Positions 47,401-59,187 are shown, counted from the first letter of the stretch. The stretch is DNA of 64,000 nt from Eudorina sp. 2006-703-Eu-15 (GCA_003117195.1 BDSI01000047.1:372001-436000); one strand, 5' to 3'. Numbers and translations: made by a program. The notes: generated from the sequence alone by a model not told the origin.

Positions 47401-50207
47401 GGTGTCGCCTCACCGGGTGTCGGAGGCGGTGCAGACGGGCCGCGGTCAGGGGCTCTATTGTCCCAATCCAGCGGCCTCGACGCTGCTGCCGCTGGCGGCG
47501 CGACGGCGGCGACGGCGGCCGGCGCGGCGGCCGGCGGCGGCGGCGGCGGCGGCGGGGCCAGGTCGTCCAGCCTGCCGCCGCTGTTCATGAAACCCAATGC
47601 CGCGTACAAGGTGCCGCGCGATGTCAGTGACGGCGGCGCCGATGGAGCCGACGGCGGCAGCTCAATTCAGGATCGCGCGGGCGACGGCGCGGGCGGCGAG
47701 TTGGACGACGACGCGGCCGCCGCCGCCGCCGCTGCAGCTGTGGCCGCTGCACGGTTGGGGGGCAACCGCACGGTGCGCGTCAAGCGTGCGAGCGGCGGGG
47801 CAAGCGGAGGGCCCGACGGCGGCGACGCGGCCGCGGCGGCGCCTGGTGGCGGCGCGGATCCGGCCGCCAGCGGGAACCGTACAGTCAGGTTCAACCGACC
47901 CGGAGACGGCTTGGCAGGCGGATTCGATGACGGCGCCACCGCAGCCGCAGCCGCCGTTGCCGCTGGCGCGGGAGCAGCGGCCAGCGGCAACCGTACTGTA
48001 CGGTTCAATCGCCCGGGCGATGGACTAAACGGTGGATTGGAAGACGACACCGCTGCCGCCGCCGCGTTGGCGGGCGGCGCGGGTACTGCCGCAAGTGGCA
48101 ACCGTACTGTACGATTCAATCGCCCGGGCGACGGCATGAATGGCGGGCTGGATGACGACGGCATGCCCACCGCCGGCGCCGCCTCCCGCACCGGCGCGGC
48201 CGCCAGTGGCAACCGCACCACTCGCTTCAAGCGCCCCGGCGATGGCATGAGTGGCTTCCTCGATGAGGACGAAGCCACCGATTCCGCCGCATCGGCGGCC
48301 GCTGCTGCAACGACCTCCGGCAACCGTACTGTACGATTCAACCGCCCCGGTGACAACCATAACGGCGGCTTGGACGACGAGGATGACGACGACGCAATCG
48401 CCGCCGCGGCGGCGGCGAAGCTCGCTGGCGGTCCCGGCGGCGGGCGGAGTGTACGGCACTTCAATCGGCCCGACGGCCGGGAGGTGTCGGGCATGGATGC
48501 GGCGGCGGCGCCGCAGCAGCAGGAGGCCCCGACAGCGCCCTCAGCGTCCGGACGGCCGCCCTCGAACCTGCGGGGCTTTCAGAGGTACGCCCCTGCCCTA
48601 CATCTTTGTCGTACATACCCGCCGACCCGCCGTCCCGCTCTTGACGCACCGACCCACCGACCCATGGGATGTTTGCTGCAGGCCGGGCATGGGCGATCAG
48701 GACGGCAGCCTGGACCCTGAGGCAGCCGCCGCCGCCGCCGCCGCCGGGCCCAGCTCCGCGGCGGTGTCGGCGGCCATGCAGCAACACCGCCGCATCAAGT
48801 TCGCCGACAATGTGGGTCACCGGCCCACGTTGCGGTGTAGTCCCGGGGCAACACCCCTGCTCAAACCTCCCGCGCCTTGACCGTGTCCCAAAGGAGTGCT
48901 CATCTCCCTCGGTGCAGCTGCTTCCATGCAACACTCATTGCCCCATTTCCGTATCGCGTCAACACGTTGCCGTACCGAACCGTACCGCCCGTGCCACAGC
49001 GTATTGCACAGCGCGCATCGCCACTGCGCCTGACACACCAACTGCGTGCCGCTGCCGTACCTCTCCCGAGTCCTGGCATGGCGTCATACCGCAATGTGCC
49101 GTACTAGCAGCAGGCGAGGGACGTAGGGGCGGGCCTCTTGATTGATCGTCCGCGCTGCTATGTTGTTATCTTGTTAAGAAACCCGGGCCGCTGTGTGCGC
49201 TCTGTGACGGGCGGTGGGACATCCATGCAGACGGCCGGCGATGTGGGCGAGGACGAGGCCGAGGGCCCGGAGGGCGGCAGCCGCACAGCCGGCGGCGCGG
49301 AAACGCCATCAGGTGGCGGCCCGGTGAGTAAGGTACCGTGCTTCCTCATTTTCGTAACTGTGTATTTTTGGATGGCGGGATGGATGGCGGGAACGCGCCT
49401 TTGCAGGTTTGCCTGCGCCTCACCCCGCCCAACCTCCGAACACTTCCCCACGCCGCCGAAATGTCGCCGTGCCTGTGTGCGCACGCCGTGCCTGTGTGCG
49501 CACGAACCCAACCCCCCGCCCCCCGCCCCGCCCGGTCTCAACCCCGCAGCCCCAGGGCGGGCGCAGTGTACGGCATTTCAAGTTTGCCCAGGACATGCGG
49601 GCTCGGTCCGTACCCCGGGACGAGTTCGAGGAGGACTTGACCCTGGAGGGCGACGAAGGCGACGAACTGCCCGAGGGGGCCAGTGAGGAGGTGAGCCAGG
49701 GGTTAGGGGGGGAAAGAGGCCGGGTGGCGAGGTTGGAGGTGGAGGTGGTTTGGGGTTTAGGGTTTCGCCTGCCTGCGTGCTGTGTGCGACCGTTACCAAA
49801 CGTGCGCATGCGTTAAACCCATCGTACCGTAATCGTTAGTCGTTGTCGGCCTTCCTACAGGGATCGCTGTGTGCAGCTTTACACGTTTGCTCGAATGCCC
49901 CTGCCTTGACCGCTGTCAATTATGTGTACGGCGACCGTTATCGCTGTAACTGACATCCATGGCCGTTACGGTTGGACAGGAGCGCCGGCTGCACGCGATG
50001 CGTCATGCGGGTCAGGGCCCGCTGTATGGCGACGAGAAGATCGGCCCGGTGGATCAGATCCAGCTGCAGCGGGAGATGCGGCGCAAGGCCCTCCTGGAGC
50101 AGATGAAGCACAGCGCCTGGGCGGGGTCCTTCCGGCCGGAGCCCGAGGGGGCGGCGGCGCAGGAGCAGCTGGCGGCGGTGACGGGCGCGGGTCCGGAGCG
50201 GCCGTAA
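32834..50207 (+). CDS. Giant single-pass membrane protein: Cys ectodomains, PPSPP rods, TM segment, repeat-bearing cytoplasmic tail (about 3,000 aa)
   Basis: Exons: 32834-33544, 34499-34542, 34857-34905, 35727-35828, 36192-36339, 36619-36749, 37505-37573 (acceptor ambiguous), 38041-38849, 39015-39581, 39784 to about 39882, about 40279-40941, 41248-41288, 41457-43157, 43471-43632, 43845-43883, 44197-44322, 44544-44840, 45262-46200, 46530-46673, 46951-48584, 48682-48811, 49231-49323, 49556-49690, 49980-50207. Every phase closes except the 39.88-40.28 kb junction. A signal peptide (WLHCVLWFQLLVCSPVSDA) follows; the ATG at 32864 is an equally good start. In order: a Cys-containing domain, PPSPP rods (hydroxyproline-type), an N-glycosylated Cys domain (40.6-41.57 kb), a second long rod, a membrane-proximal Cys region, a TM helix at 44745-44826 followed by KKK, and a tail of about 1,100 residues rich in Ala/Gly with GNRTVRFNRPGD repeats. 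It is probably an extracellular-matrix-linked adhesin or receptor. The rods recall pherophorins and mating agglutinins, but I recognise no named family. Confidence 0.8.
34043..34222 (+). repeat. Interspersed non-coding repeat, copy 2
   Basis: In intron 1 of the giant gene. It shares gcagaacaggcgtgcg, caatgcccgacccata, gctgtcgatttgg and ggaagactaccag with copy 1 at 17577-17770, in the same order and spacing. Confidence 0.65.
34684..34715 (+). repeat. Shared intron element, copy 2
   Basis: cagcgcagtacaagtatgcc then taccaatttcct, in intron 2 of the giant gene, about 140 nt before the acceptor. Confidence 0.5.
35392..35436. repeat. (ATC)n microsatellite in an intron
   Basis: About 14 ATC units in intron 3 of the giant gene. 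Confidence 0.95.
36785..36905 (-). repeat. Interspersed non-coding repeat, copy 3 (reverse, partial)
   Basis: The reverse complement reads aacaggagtgcgtgacatgc and cattgcccgacccatat, matching the first two thirds of copy 1 at 17577. It lies in intron 6 of the giant gene. Confidence 0.6.
37101..37507 (+). repeat. Hexamer minisatellite spanning a 3' splice site
   Basis: Units of cccgca and cccaca (a few cctgca) interrupted by cccgcaggcgaaccc. Six copies of the acceptor-like gcag|gcgaac place possible exon starts at 37121, 37193, 37235, 37325, 37367 and 37505. All six are in the same frame as the exon at 37505-37573, and the array is open in that frame (His-Pro repeats with QANP). The last copy is the simplest acceptor; the others would add His-Pro repeats. 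Confidence 0.9.
41800..42560 (+). repeat. Coding minisatellite in the second PPSPP rod
   Basis: Inside the exon at 41457-43157. The unit APSTPLPSPPPSPAPPPSPP recurs five times (near 41850, 41960, 42100, 42305, 42492), separated by PPSPPAP modules. DNA copies are almost identical, including the third-base choices of ccatcaacgccgctgccaag, so the expansion is recent or homogenised. Confidence 0.9.
44035..44076 (+). repeat. Shared intron element, copy 3
   Basis: ccagcgcagctttgatgtac and then gcctaccaatttccaagg, in intron 15 of the giant gene, about 120 nt before the acceptor at 44196. Confidence 0.5.
44459..44508 (+). repeat. Shared intron element, copy 4
   Basis: Reads gccgtcactctggcatcagc, gcagtttgaaatgtcaacca, aatttcctgt. 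It nearly matches 58043-58092, including the upstream cgctctggcagcag part. Located in intron 16 of the giant gene, 35 nt before the acceptor. Confidence 0.65.
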
Positions 50208-50621
50208 CGGGAGCGGCGTTGACGGGCGCCGGCCCTCGCGCGGTGCGCGGGGTGGGCTCACCTCCCTTACAGGGGCAGGAGGCCCACTCCCACTCAGCAT
50301 ACCTGCATACGGTAGTACATGGCGGCGCCGTAGTGCCTGCGGCGCGCTGCGACGGCGTGCTGCGGGGGGCCGCCGCGTTGGGCGACGTGGGTCCTCGCGA
50401 CCGCAGGCCCCCCGGGGAGGGGAGGGGAGGGGAGGGAAACAGGGGAGATGGGAGAGGCACAAGGCCCTTGGGCGCCAGTCCCCACAGCTGTCGCCTCGCG
50501 GGGCGCCTACGGGCCCGAGGGAGCGGGCCCTGCGCTTTCCCTGCCGTGCGGGAGGGAGGGAGGGGTGGGGCTTTCCCAAATGCACGTCTTTTATATATAT
50601 ACGTACGTCATTGGAATCAAA

Positions 50622-50626
50622 TGTAA
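50622..50626 (+). terminator. Polyadenylation signal TGTAA for the giant membrane-protein gene
   Basis: TGTAA about 415 nt after the stop at 50207, in a locally AT-rich stretch (ttatatatat at 50591-50600). Distance and motif fit a volvocine 3' UTR. Confidence 0.55.
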
Positions 50627-53600
50627 GCCTTTGCGTGCTGCGAGGAGTTATGAGGCGACAGGGCTGGGTAGGAAAGGAAGAGTGAAGGGAAGGTGTTATC
50701 ATGACCCATGGGTCACACCGTGCTGTCTGGGCGGTCTGCAAAAGGGACGACCTGCGAGGCTAGTCTCGAGGCAAAATCCGTCCGTGCCATAGGGCCCGCG
50801 GAGCGCGCGAGTGCGGCTCTTAAACACCTTGCCGGCCGTCATGACGGCCGCATCTAGTTCCCGCCGGGTTGGTGGGCGGCCAGCAGCCAGTCGGGTGAGC
50901 TCGGTGCCCAGCGCCACGGCCGCTACGGGGACACTGGCATTCCGTACCTTCCGTACATACATGAATATACGCGGACAAATACAGGGCGCGGCGTTCGGGA
51001 GGTGAGCGCATTGTCTTCCCCTCCTGTGGGTTGATATCCCGAGCACGGGACAACACATACCCGGATACGGCAGCAGGTGGCATACGTTGCAGTATGAATG
51101 CAGTTGCGCTTGATGTGGGGTTTAGGATGGATGGAGTGGGAGGGAATAGTGGGCGAGGGATAGATAGGGGTGGTGGGAAGGGAGGACGGGGGTGGGGCGA
51201 GGCCCCAGCCAACACTCTGGGTGTGCCACTGCTCCTGGCGAGCTCCTTGTCAGGCGGGTCCCCCCCTGGGCCCACTGATGTGCGGACACGGTGCAGCGGG
51301 GTGGCGGTGAGGACCCGTGCGCGAAACGAACGAGGGACCGGGGGGGGGGCAGGGGTTTGGGGGGTTTGGGGTGTGTGTGCTGGTCCTGGGGGTGCGGGCG
51401 GTGCGGTGCCCCGTGTCATGTCCGGGCGGGGCGGCAGCGCCGGGTGCGTGGTGGGGGGTGGACATCGCGCGGGGCTGCACCACACCACACCACACCAGAT
51501 TATCAGACATCACATCCCGTATGCCATACGCAGATCAGATCACCAGATCAGATCAGAGATCAAAGCCGTGCGAAGCCCCACGTGCGACGTGGACTCGTGC
51601 AGTTGCTCTACAGGTAGCTAGGGTGTACGGTATGCCGTACACCCAAGCACTGCAGATTCGGTGGCGCCCGACTTTGCAATTGTACCCCGAATTTCACTGG
51701 GGGCTGGGTTGCCTTCACGGCGACGGCGCCCTGTTGTACGGATGGCAGTGGGCTCAAGATGCCGTACCGGTGGCGTGCTGATGGCCCGTGGGTCTGTGAA
51801 ACCTGGTGCGGGCCATGCCTACGGGCTGCGAGCCCCTGACCACTGACTGCGATGGCATGGGATGCGGTTAGGCCTCCGAAAATGGGTTGCGGTTCTGTTG
51901 CGTTGGGCGGATTGGCTGGTCGGCGTGTTGGGCGTGAGGATTCCTACGTTGGATGCCTTCTGAGATAACGAATTTACATTCAGTCGATTGGTTATGTGTA
52001 TGATTGTGGGGGGAAGGGGGGCTTACATCCGGGGCTTGACGTGCGCATGTGGCGAGAGTTGGCGACCGCTGCGGCGCTCTCCTCCGCACTTGGCCGTGCG
52101 TCCAGCGGCTGGCTGCATAGTCGGACCCCTCCCTCCCTCCCCCCCTCCCTCCCTGCCTGCATGAGGAACTTGACACCGCTTGAAAAGGCGCCCACATAGA
52201 ATACGACCAATAGTACGACGGCTCATTGACGATGCATGGCGTTTCCGTGTGTTGGAGTTGGTTCTTCGTTGGTACAGCAGGCGGATGTGGTCCCCGCCCA
52301 ACCCGGGTGGGTGAGTGGGTGTCGATTGGCCCTCACGGAGACATTCATCGCGGCTGGCGGATGGGTCCCTTGGTCGGGGTGGGGTGGGGTGTGATGGTGG
52401 GGGCGCATGCGGGTGTTCTGCCGAGTGCCGCACGGCTCCCCGCCTCCACCCCTAGGACCCAGTGGCCGCCGTGTCAATCGTCACACTTGGACGACGACGA
52501 CGACGCGCCTGCATCACCCCCACCGCAAATACAACACAAACTGTTTTAACGTCCGCCGCGCGTTTGGTACGGTAAGTACGGTTTGGCCTGCTTCACGCGG
52601 CGCCGCGCAGACATGCAGGGCGTGTTGTGGTCGCGTGGCGGCGGCGGCCCGCGTCGATGTGTGTCTGTGTCGTGTTCTTTTGGACGTGACCTGGACGGGC
52701 CGCATGGTGGGGCTGCGGGTCCCCGCCGGGACACATGCGCTTGACAGCGTCCGCAGGGGCAGCGGCTTTTGTTGTCCCACTGTCGGTAATTAATGATGTT
52801 GAGGACGACTCGACTCTATATACGTTGTAGGCTCTCACAAAGTGTCAGGGGCGACACAAGTGGCGATAGGGCGGCCCCACCCCACCAGAACCCTACATGC
52901 CCCAGCTTAGCCCCGGCTAGTTCAAACGACATGAGCGGGCGCTGGGCTGTGCGCGCACGTGCAAATGTTTCTGCTGCGATGGTCCCCGCTGGTGACCCCC
53001 GCTGGTGACCTGGATTCAGTACGCAACGAAGGAGACAAAGTTTGAACACGAACGTACACGCTGGATCAACGTGGCGGATTCTTGCACGCCTGCGCATGCT
53101 GTGTGCTGCCTTTGATTATCATATTCGGTTTGCATTCGGTTTGTTGAAGGTACCACTTTAGCGGCACTGTGCACCTCTGGCCGGAATTCTGCAGTATGTG
53201 CCCGCGAACACGTCTATAATTTGGGCGCTGAGGCGTAAGACCACGACATGGATGCAACCGTGTGTGTCTGAGTTGGGAGGTTTCTTGCTGACAGACTGTG
53301 TGGGCCTGAGTTTGATAGCCTGTCGTAGAAGGGCTACCACCTACGACTATGATCATTTGACTGCCGGTGGAGGGTGCAGTGAAGCTGCCCCCACCCATGC
53401 ATGACACTATCACAAATTCGTGCAGGTTCTTTGGTCTGGAATTCTCCGTCGTGCTGTCGCAAGTAACAACCAAACGAACGATAACACTTCTTCTACTTTG
53501 TCAAAAAGTTTAGTACTAAAGAATAGTTATGATAATCGCCAGGTGAAGATAATTTCAGCATCATCGCTTTATCGCGAGTTGGCCACTGCCATATCGGACA

Positions 53601-54216
53601 CGCTTTGAGGTATGCGGGAACTGAGGAACATGCAACTTTGCATATCTCAGCATCATATGCATACCAGAAATTCATGCTGTGGCAGGCCTCCAACTTCTAG
53701 TGCATCTGATAGTGTCAGTTGCAAGTACGGCGCCTGAGCAACGGAACAACAAGACTCCATGAATGCATCTTGCACCTTGTATCCAGCCAGCAGGGCTACA
53801 TTGCCCGGATAGCTTTTTGTCTGAATTGCTTGGTCCTTGAGAGTGCAAAGACGCCGAGACACCGAGGCCCTGCGGGCCATTATCTGGCCAGGGGCCTGCA
53901 TGCTCCTGGCTAATGCGTCCTACTCTCGGGCTTTGGTAAAGTGTGCTCGACGGCCCTTTGCCCGGGTTACTTTCGTGAGGTTTCAGCTGCCGTCAGCACC
54001 GTCGTTGAAGCCAAGCCTCCAGCCTCGCATCAAGGCCTCCGCAATGACGCTGTCGTCATCAGGGATGGATGCTCAGCGGTCTGCATCAAGGTGTGCTTTC
54101 GGAGCCTTGCAAGCTTCGGGTCGTTGCGCAGGTTTAGGCGGGCAGACAGGCTTTTTCCTTGATGTCGTGAGCCACACGACCTACGTACAATTGATATATA
54201 ATTTGCAAATGCGACA
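50627..54216. other. Intergenic spacer, no supported gene
   Basis: GC-rich low-complexity sequence to about 52800, then more balanced and AT-richer sequence (52800-54216), which probably holds the promoter and first exon(s) of the PP2C gene. It includes a degenerate match to the interspersed repeat on the reverse strand (about 50940-51000), caccacaccacacc and agatcagatca steps near 51480-51560, and a GAC triplet run at 52493-52505. Short open frames have no domains. Confidence 0.5.
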
Positions 54217-57200
54217 GTGCTTATCGTATATCGAGAACGCGCTCAAGCCGTCCTGTCCCGAGTCGCGGCCGTTGCCGCCATCTGGCAGGAATTAATCACG
54301 GTCCCGCTATTCTGCCCCGACCGTAGACCAACGAATGATCACCGGTGTCAGGATCGTGGCGCCTCAGCGGGCCGGTCACCCGATGCCTCGGAAGCATGCC
54401 GACACAGCGGGCTTGACGCAGGACCTACCGACACCACTCAAGGAAAGCGAGGATGGAGGAGTCGAAGTCGAAGTCCCACAAAACATGAGGATCCCGATGC
54501 AAACCTCAGCGCAGCTGTGCTGCTCAACGGCTCCCTTACGCACCAAAGTTCAGGTCGAGCGAGCCGACTACCCGCCGATGCCGCCACCTCGGGTGGTCCT
54601 GGCGATGGCGGCTCGCCAAGTGGAATCCAGAACCAAGACGTTGACTCCAACGGCTGCGGCCTGGGCAGAGGGGATTCACAGCGTGACCGCACCAGCAGCC
54701 GTGGCGGCGGCGCCGTCGGGCAGGCTTCGACCTCTGCGGAGGCCACGGCTCGTCGGTACGGTGACGACGATAACACCGATGGCGACAACGACGGCGGCGG
54801 TGGCGGTGGCGACGAGCCCGAGTACGCGGTCCACAGCATCGGCCGCGGCAGCAGCGGGCCGTCGCCGCCGTTGGACTCGCCCAATCTGAAGGCCAGCCGC
54901 CCCCACCACAACGCCCCAAGCCGGAGCCGCAGCCGCAGCCGCAGCCCCAATCAGAACGGGGCTCGCACCGCCAGTCCCGACTGCGCCACCGCCGCCGCTG
55001 CCGCAGTCGGCGAGGTCCCTAGCCCGCTCCGGCGCCCCAAGGGCTCCAAGAGCTCCAGCAAGCTCTCCCTCCACTCCGCGCCGAGGTCTCGGTCCCGGGC
55101 GGGGTCCGGCAGCAGGTCCCCCGAGTCCGGGAAGCGCCGCCGGCCGCACTCACCCGAGCAGCCGCCAACCGCCGCCGCCGCCGCCGCGGCCGCTGTGTCG
55201 GGCCTGGAGAATGGGTACGAGGCGGATGGGGATCGGGATCAGAAGCGAAGTGAGCGCCACTTGGACCGAGATCGGGACCGAGATCGGGACCGAGATCGGG
55301 ACCGAGATCGGGACCGGGAGAGGGACCGGGAGAGGGACCGGGAGAGGGAGCGGGCGATGTCAGCCCGCGGTGAGGACCGGTCGCGGAGGGCCGGGGCGGA
55401 TATTGTACGACAGGATGACGACCCCCACCCCCACCCTCGTCGGGATCGCGAGCGGATCCGGGACCGGGACAGCGGTGGGGGATCTGGCGGCGGCGACATG
55501 GCGGAGCAGCGGGGCCGGGGCCGAGGCCTGGAGAGGAGTCAGGACGACGGCGAGCGGCGGCACCGAGGGGGGGAAGAACAAGACCGGGAACGGTACCCCG
55601 ACCGCCCGGACCCAAAACGGAGTCGCAGTCGCAGTCGCAGCCGCAGTCGAGCCCGAGAGCGGGGGGAAAGGGAGCGGCGACGCGGCGGCAGCGGCGACGG
55701 CGGCAGCGGCGGCTCGACGGGTTCGGAGAGGCGGCGCGAACCCCGTGACGGCGTCGCGGGGGGGGATGTTGCGCCGTTGAGCAGGATGACGACGACGACG
55801 GCGGCGGCGGCGGTGGCGCAGGAGCGCAGCCGCAGCAGCAGCGCTGAGGGGTCGGGTCGGAACGCGGGTGGCGGTGCCGCCGCTGTTCCGACGGGCCTGC
55901 CGCAGCGGGCGGGGTCTGGTTCCGGGGCTCGGCTCCTGGTCAGTTTCTCGGATGAGCTGGATGAGGAGGGAGGCCTTGGCGGCGGCACCGCTGCCGACGC
56001 AGCCGGGGGCGCTGGTGCCGGCGGCGGCAGTCTGGGCTCCCTCGCCGCCAGTACGGCGCAGCGCTTCATGCGCGAGGAGGCCGCGCAACGGCTCACCATC
56101 CCGACACGGACCATCACCACCGTCGCCAACAGTATCCTGCCGTTGCCGTTGCCGTCGGTGTCAGTGGGCTCGGCGGGGGTGGGGTCGCTGCCGCTAGGGG
56201 GAGGTGGAGCGGCCCTGGGATCCAACCGCCAAACAGTGTCGTCGGCACTGCTGCAGCCCCGCGGGAACCCCGTGGCCGCGAATGGAGGTTTCGGAGCGGG
56301 TTTCTACCGTTCGGGGACGTTGGGAAGCCCGGTTGCGGCGGCGGCGTTAGCCGAGGTAGCGGCGGATGCAGCGGCGGTCGGCGGTCGAAGTCGGAGCGGC
56401 AGCCCAGCGGCGAGGGGACGGACGCTGGGTCGGGTCTTGTTTGGTACGGCAACGGTGAGATGTCGTACCCGAGGGGAGGCGTGGGTCGGGGCTTGGGTCG
56501 AATGCCGCCCGTCACGCGCATCCACGCTCCCCAAGGAGGGGGTGGTTCACATCCCCTTTGCATGCTTGCAGCCGTGAAGCAGTTCCCAGAATACGGAATC
56601 TTTGAACCCTCGATAACGGATTTGGGTCGGAAGTTTTCCCATTCCTGCGGGCGGTCGAGCACCATCCTTGAAAAATCTGGGTCGGACTTATCCTGTCATT
56701 AGACTCATTACCATTGGCCGCACCCTCGCCTCCACCACCCCTAGTGCCCTACCCCCGGACCACTCGGACGCGACCCGCAGGCTCGATGCGCGCGGCCGTA
56801 CATGGAGGACCGGTACTGCATCGTACAGTCCCTCCGCCCCCTGAGCGCCTCGGGTCAGCCCCTGGTGGACGGGGTGCAGCGGTGTCTGGCGGCCATCTAT
56901 GACGGCCACAACGGCACCCGGGCTGCGGACACGGCGGCCTCGAGGCTGCACATGCTGCTGGCGGCGGATGCGGCGCTTCGAACTCACACAGGCAGGAGGA
57001 GTTGGGGGGCAGGGGTAGGGGGCCGAGGGCAGGGGGGAGGAGGGCAGGAGGCGGACGGGGATCGAGGCAAAGCAGGGGAGGGATGGAAGGGGTAAGAGAA
57101 AGGGGAAGATGCGATGCGGCAGCGGAAGGGAGGGATTGGCGGGTTGCCCATGTTGGCTCTGGTGGGTGAATTAGGGTTCCGCTCCTCCTCCAGGGAGGTG

Positions 57201-58625
57201 AGCTGTCGGGTCTCTAGGGTTGGGGTGGGCGGAGTTACCCGCGGGTCGGTCATGACAGCCTGCCGTACGACCAGGCCCAGGTGGTCAACCCCGCTGCGTT
57301 CCAACCCGCACCGACCTGCCCCCCCACCCGCCTGCACTTCCCTGCACCTCAGGCGAGATGGCGCCGCCCGCTGCGATGGCGGCCGAGGAGGCAGCCATCT
57401 CGGGGGCCCTGCGCCGCTGTTTCCGGCGGTTGGACGACGAGATCCTGGCGGAGGCGCGGGCAGACGGCGCGAGGGACGGGGCCACGGCGCTGCTCGTGAT
57501 GCGGCTGAGTGATACCCTCTACGCGGCGCATGCGGGTGGGGCGGGTGGGGGGCGGGTGATGGCTCATTTGATATCGCAGTGTAGATCGCCCCAATTGGGT
57601 TGACATCGCAACGAAGATGCGTTTCACTTTATCCCACTCCCACCCCAATGTCTACCAATTTTCCCCACCCGACCTTCCGCCCTCACCCCCGCAGGCGATA
57701 GCCGGGCGGTGCTCTCCCGCCGCGGCAGTGCCGTACGGCTCACCGAGGACCATAAGCCCCATCTGCCCGCTGAGAAGGCGAGGGTGGAGGCGGCGGGCGG
57801 ACGGGTGGACTTTCAGCGCTGTTGGCGCGTGATCGTGGAGCCGAGGGAGGGCCGCCTGGGCAGCGGGCTCGCGGTCAGCAGGTCAGCCGGGGAGGGGGGC
57901 GAGCAGGGCCTATGTGGGTCAAAGCGTGTGTTGAGCTTTAGCGAGGTAACCTGCCCGACCCAAACCAATTACCCGAACAACCCGAGAGCGCCCCACCCAC
58001 CAACCCCGCCCCTCCTACCCAACCACTCCCGCCCCGATCTAACCGTCGCTCTGGCAGCAGCGCAGTTTGAAATGTCTACCAATTTCCTACACCGCCCCCC
58101 CTTGGAGTGCAGGTCTCTGGGTGACCTGGACTTCAAGGAGCCCCGTCGCTTTGTGGAGTGCGAGCCGGACGTGACCCGGCTGGTGCCCCTCCCCGGAGAC
58201 AACCTGGTGGTGCTGGGCAGTGACGGGCTGTGGGATGTGATGAGCGACCAGGAGGCGGTGGACTGCGCCAATGCGGCACTGCAGGTGGCGCGGGGAAGAG
58301 GGAGAGGGGGAGGGTGGGAAGGTTGAGCACAAGGCTTCCAAAACGTAGAAGTCCGTACAAGTCAAGGTCCACATCACCCACATCCGAAAACTCAAGTGGA
58401 CATCTCAATCCAGTATTTGATTCTCCGTATGGTTGCCCCCAACGCCAACAGGCGCGTCGCGGGTCAGGAGTCGGATCTGGATCTGGATCCGGATTGTCAG
58501 CCGCCAACGGGGCCTACCGCGATGAGGACGCGCGCGCTGCCGCGGAGGCGCTGCTGGAAGCTGCCATTCGGAGGGGCACCGCCGACAACGTGACGGTCAT
58601 CGTAATGCTCTTGCAGTGGGACTAA
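54217..58625 (+). CDS. PP2C-family Ser/Thr phosphatase with RS/RD-rich N-terminal region
   Basis: Exons end at 56454, then 56781-56991, 57353-57535, 57695-57881, 58113-58284 and 58452-58625 (TAA); phases close if the 56991 donor is GC (acag|gcagga). The catalytic domain has the PP2C motifs: [75 protein letters not shown] and the last metal site [12 protein letters not shown]. The metal-binding aspartates are present, so it should be an active Mg/Mn-dependent protein phosphatase. The N-terminal about 740 residues contain RSRSRS blocks, a (DR)n/(RE)n tract at 55255-55350 and long Ser/Gly/Arg stretches, as in nuclear splicing factors; nuclear speckle targeting and action on SR-type or RNA-processing substrates are inference. 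No ATG opens the first block in frame, so at least one upstream exon is missing and the given start is only where the open frame begins. Confidence 0.85.
57645..57664 (+). repeat. Shared intron element, copy 5 (short)
   Basis: caatgtctaccaattttccc in PP2C intron 3, about 30 nt before the acceptor at 57694. Only the 3' half of the element is present. Confidence 0.4.
58043..58092 (+). repeat. Shared intron element, copy 6 (best copy)
   Basis: Reads accgtcgctctggcagcagc, gcagtttgaaatgtctacca, atttcctaca in PP2C intron 4, 20 nt before the acceptor at 58112. It nearly matches 44459-44508 in a different gene. Confidence 0.65.
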
Positions 58626-59148
58626 CCGGCACCAACTGACTGACTGACTGACTAACAGGCTGAAATGCCGACATGCCGACTCCTTGATGACCGAAACGGG
58701 CAAGGCAGTACCCGTGTGTTGTGCGGGCGCCCTTTGGGGGGCCCTAGGGCTCGTCTGTTCGGACGTACGGACGTACAAGGCTCCGGGGGAGGGCATGCGG
58801 CCCCCGGTATCGCCCCGCCAGCCACCCGGCGTCCACGTGCGCCTGCCGTACACGGCGGGTCATCGATGTGTGGATGCCGCCTTTGGGAGGATGTTTTTGA
58901 GGTGGGCCCCCATTGGGGGTCCCTTGGCCGCGGGCCCTCGTGTAGCACAGCCACATCGGTGGTACTGCCGACGTCGCCCTCTCACATTCATCTCGTTACC
59001 GCTTTGCGCTCCGGGGGGAGGAGGGGTGCATCTGTGTGGAAATCGTTTTGGTGCAGCGATGTGGTGTTGGGCTGAGGTCTGGGGTCGGGTGTAGCAAGCA
59101 GGATGGTGCAGGATGGTGGCCACGTTGGCGGTGGGTATCGTTGCAACA

Positions 59149-59187
59149 GGTAGGTAGGTAGGTAGGTAGGTAGGTAGGTAGGTAGGT
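59149..59187. repeat. (GGTA)n tetranucleotide repeat
   Basis: About nine ggta units. Confidence 0.95.
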
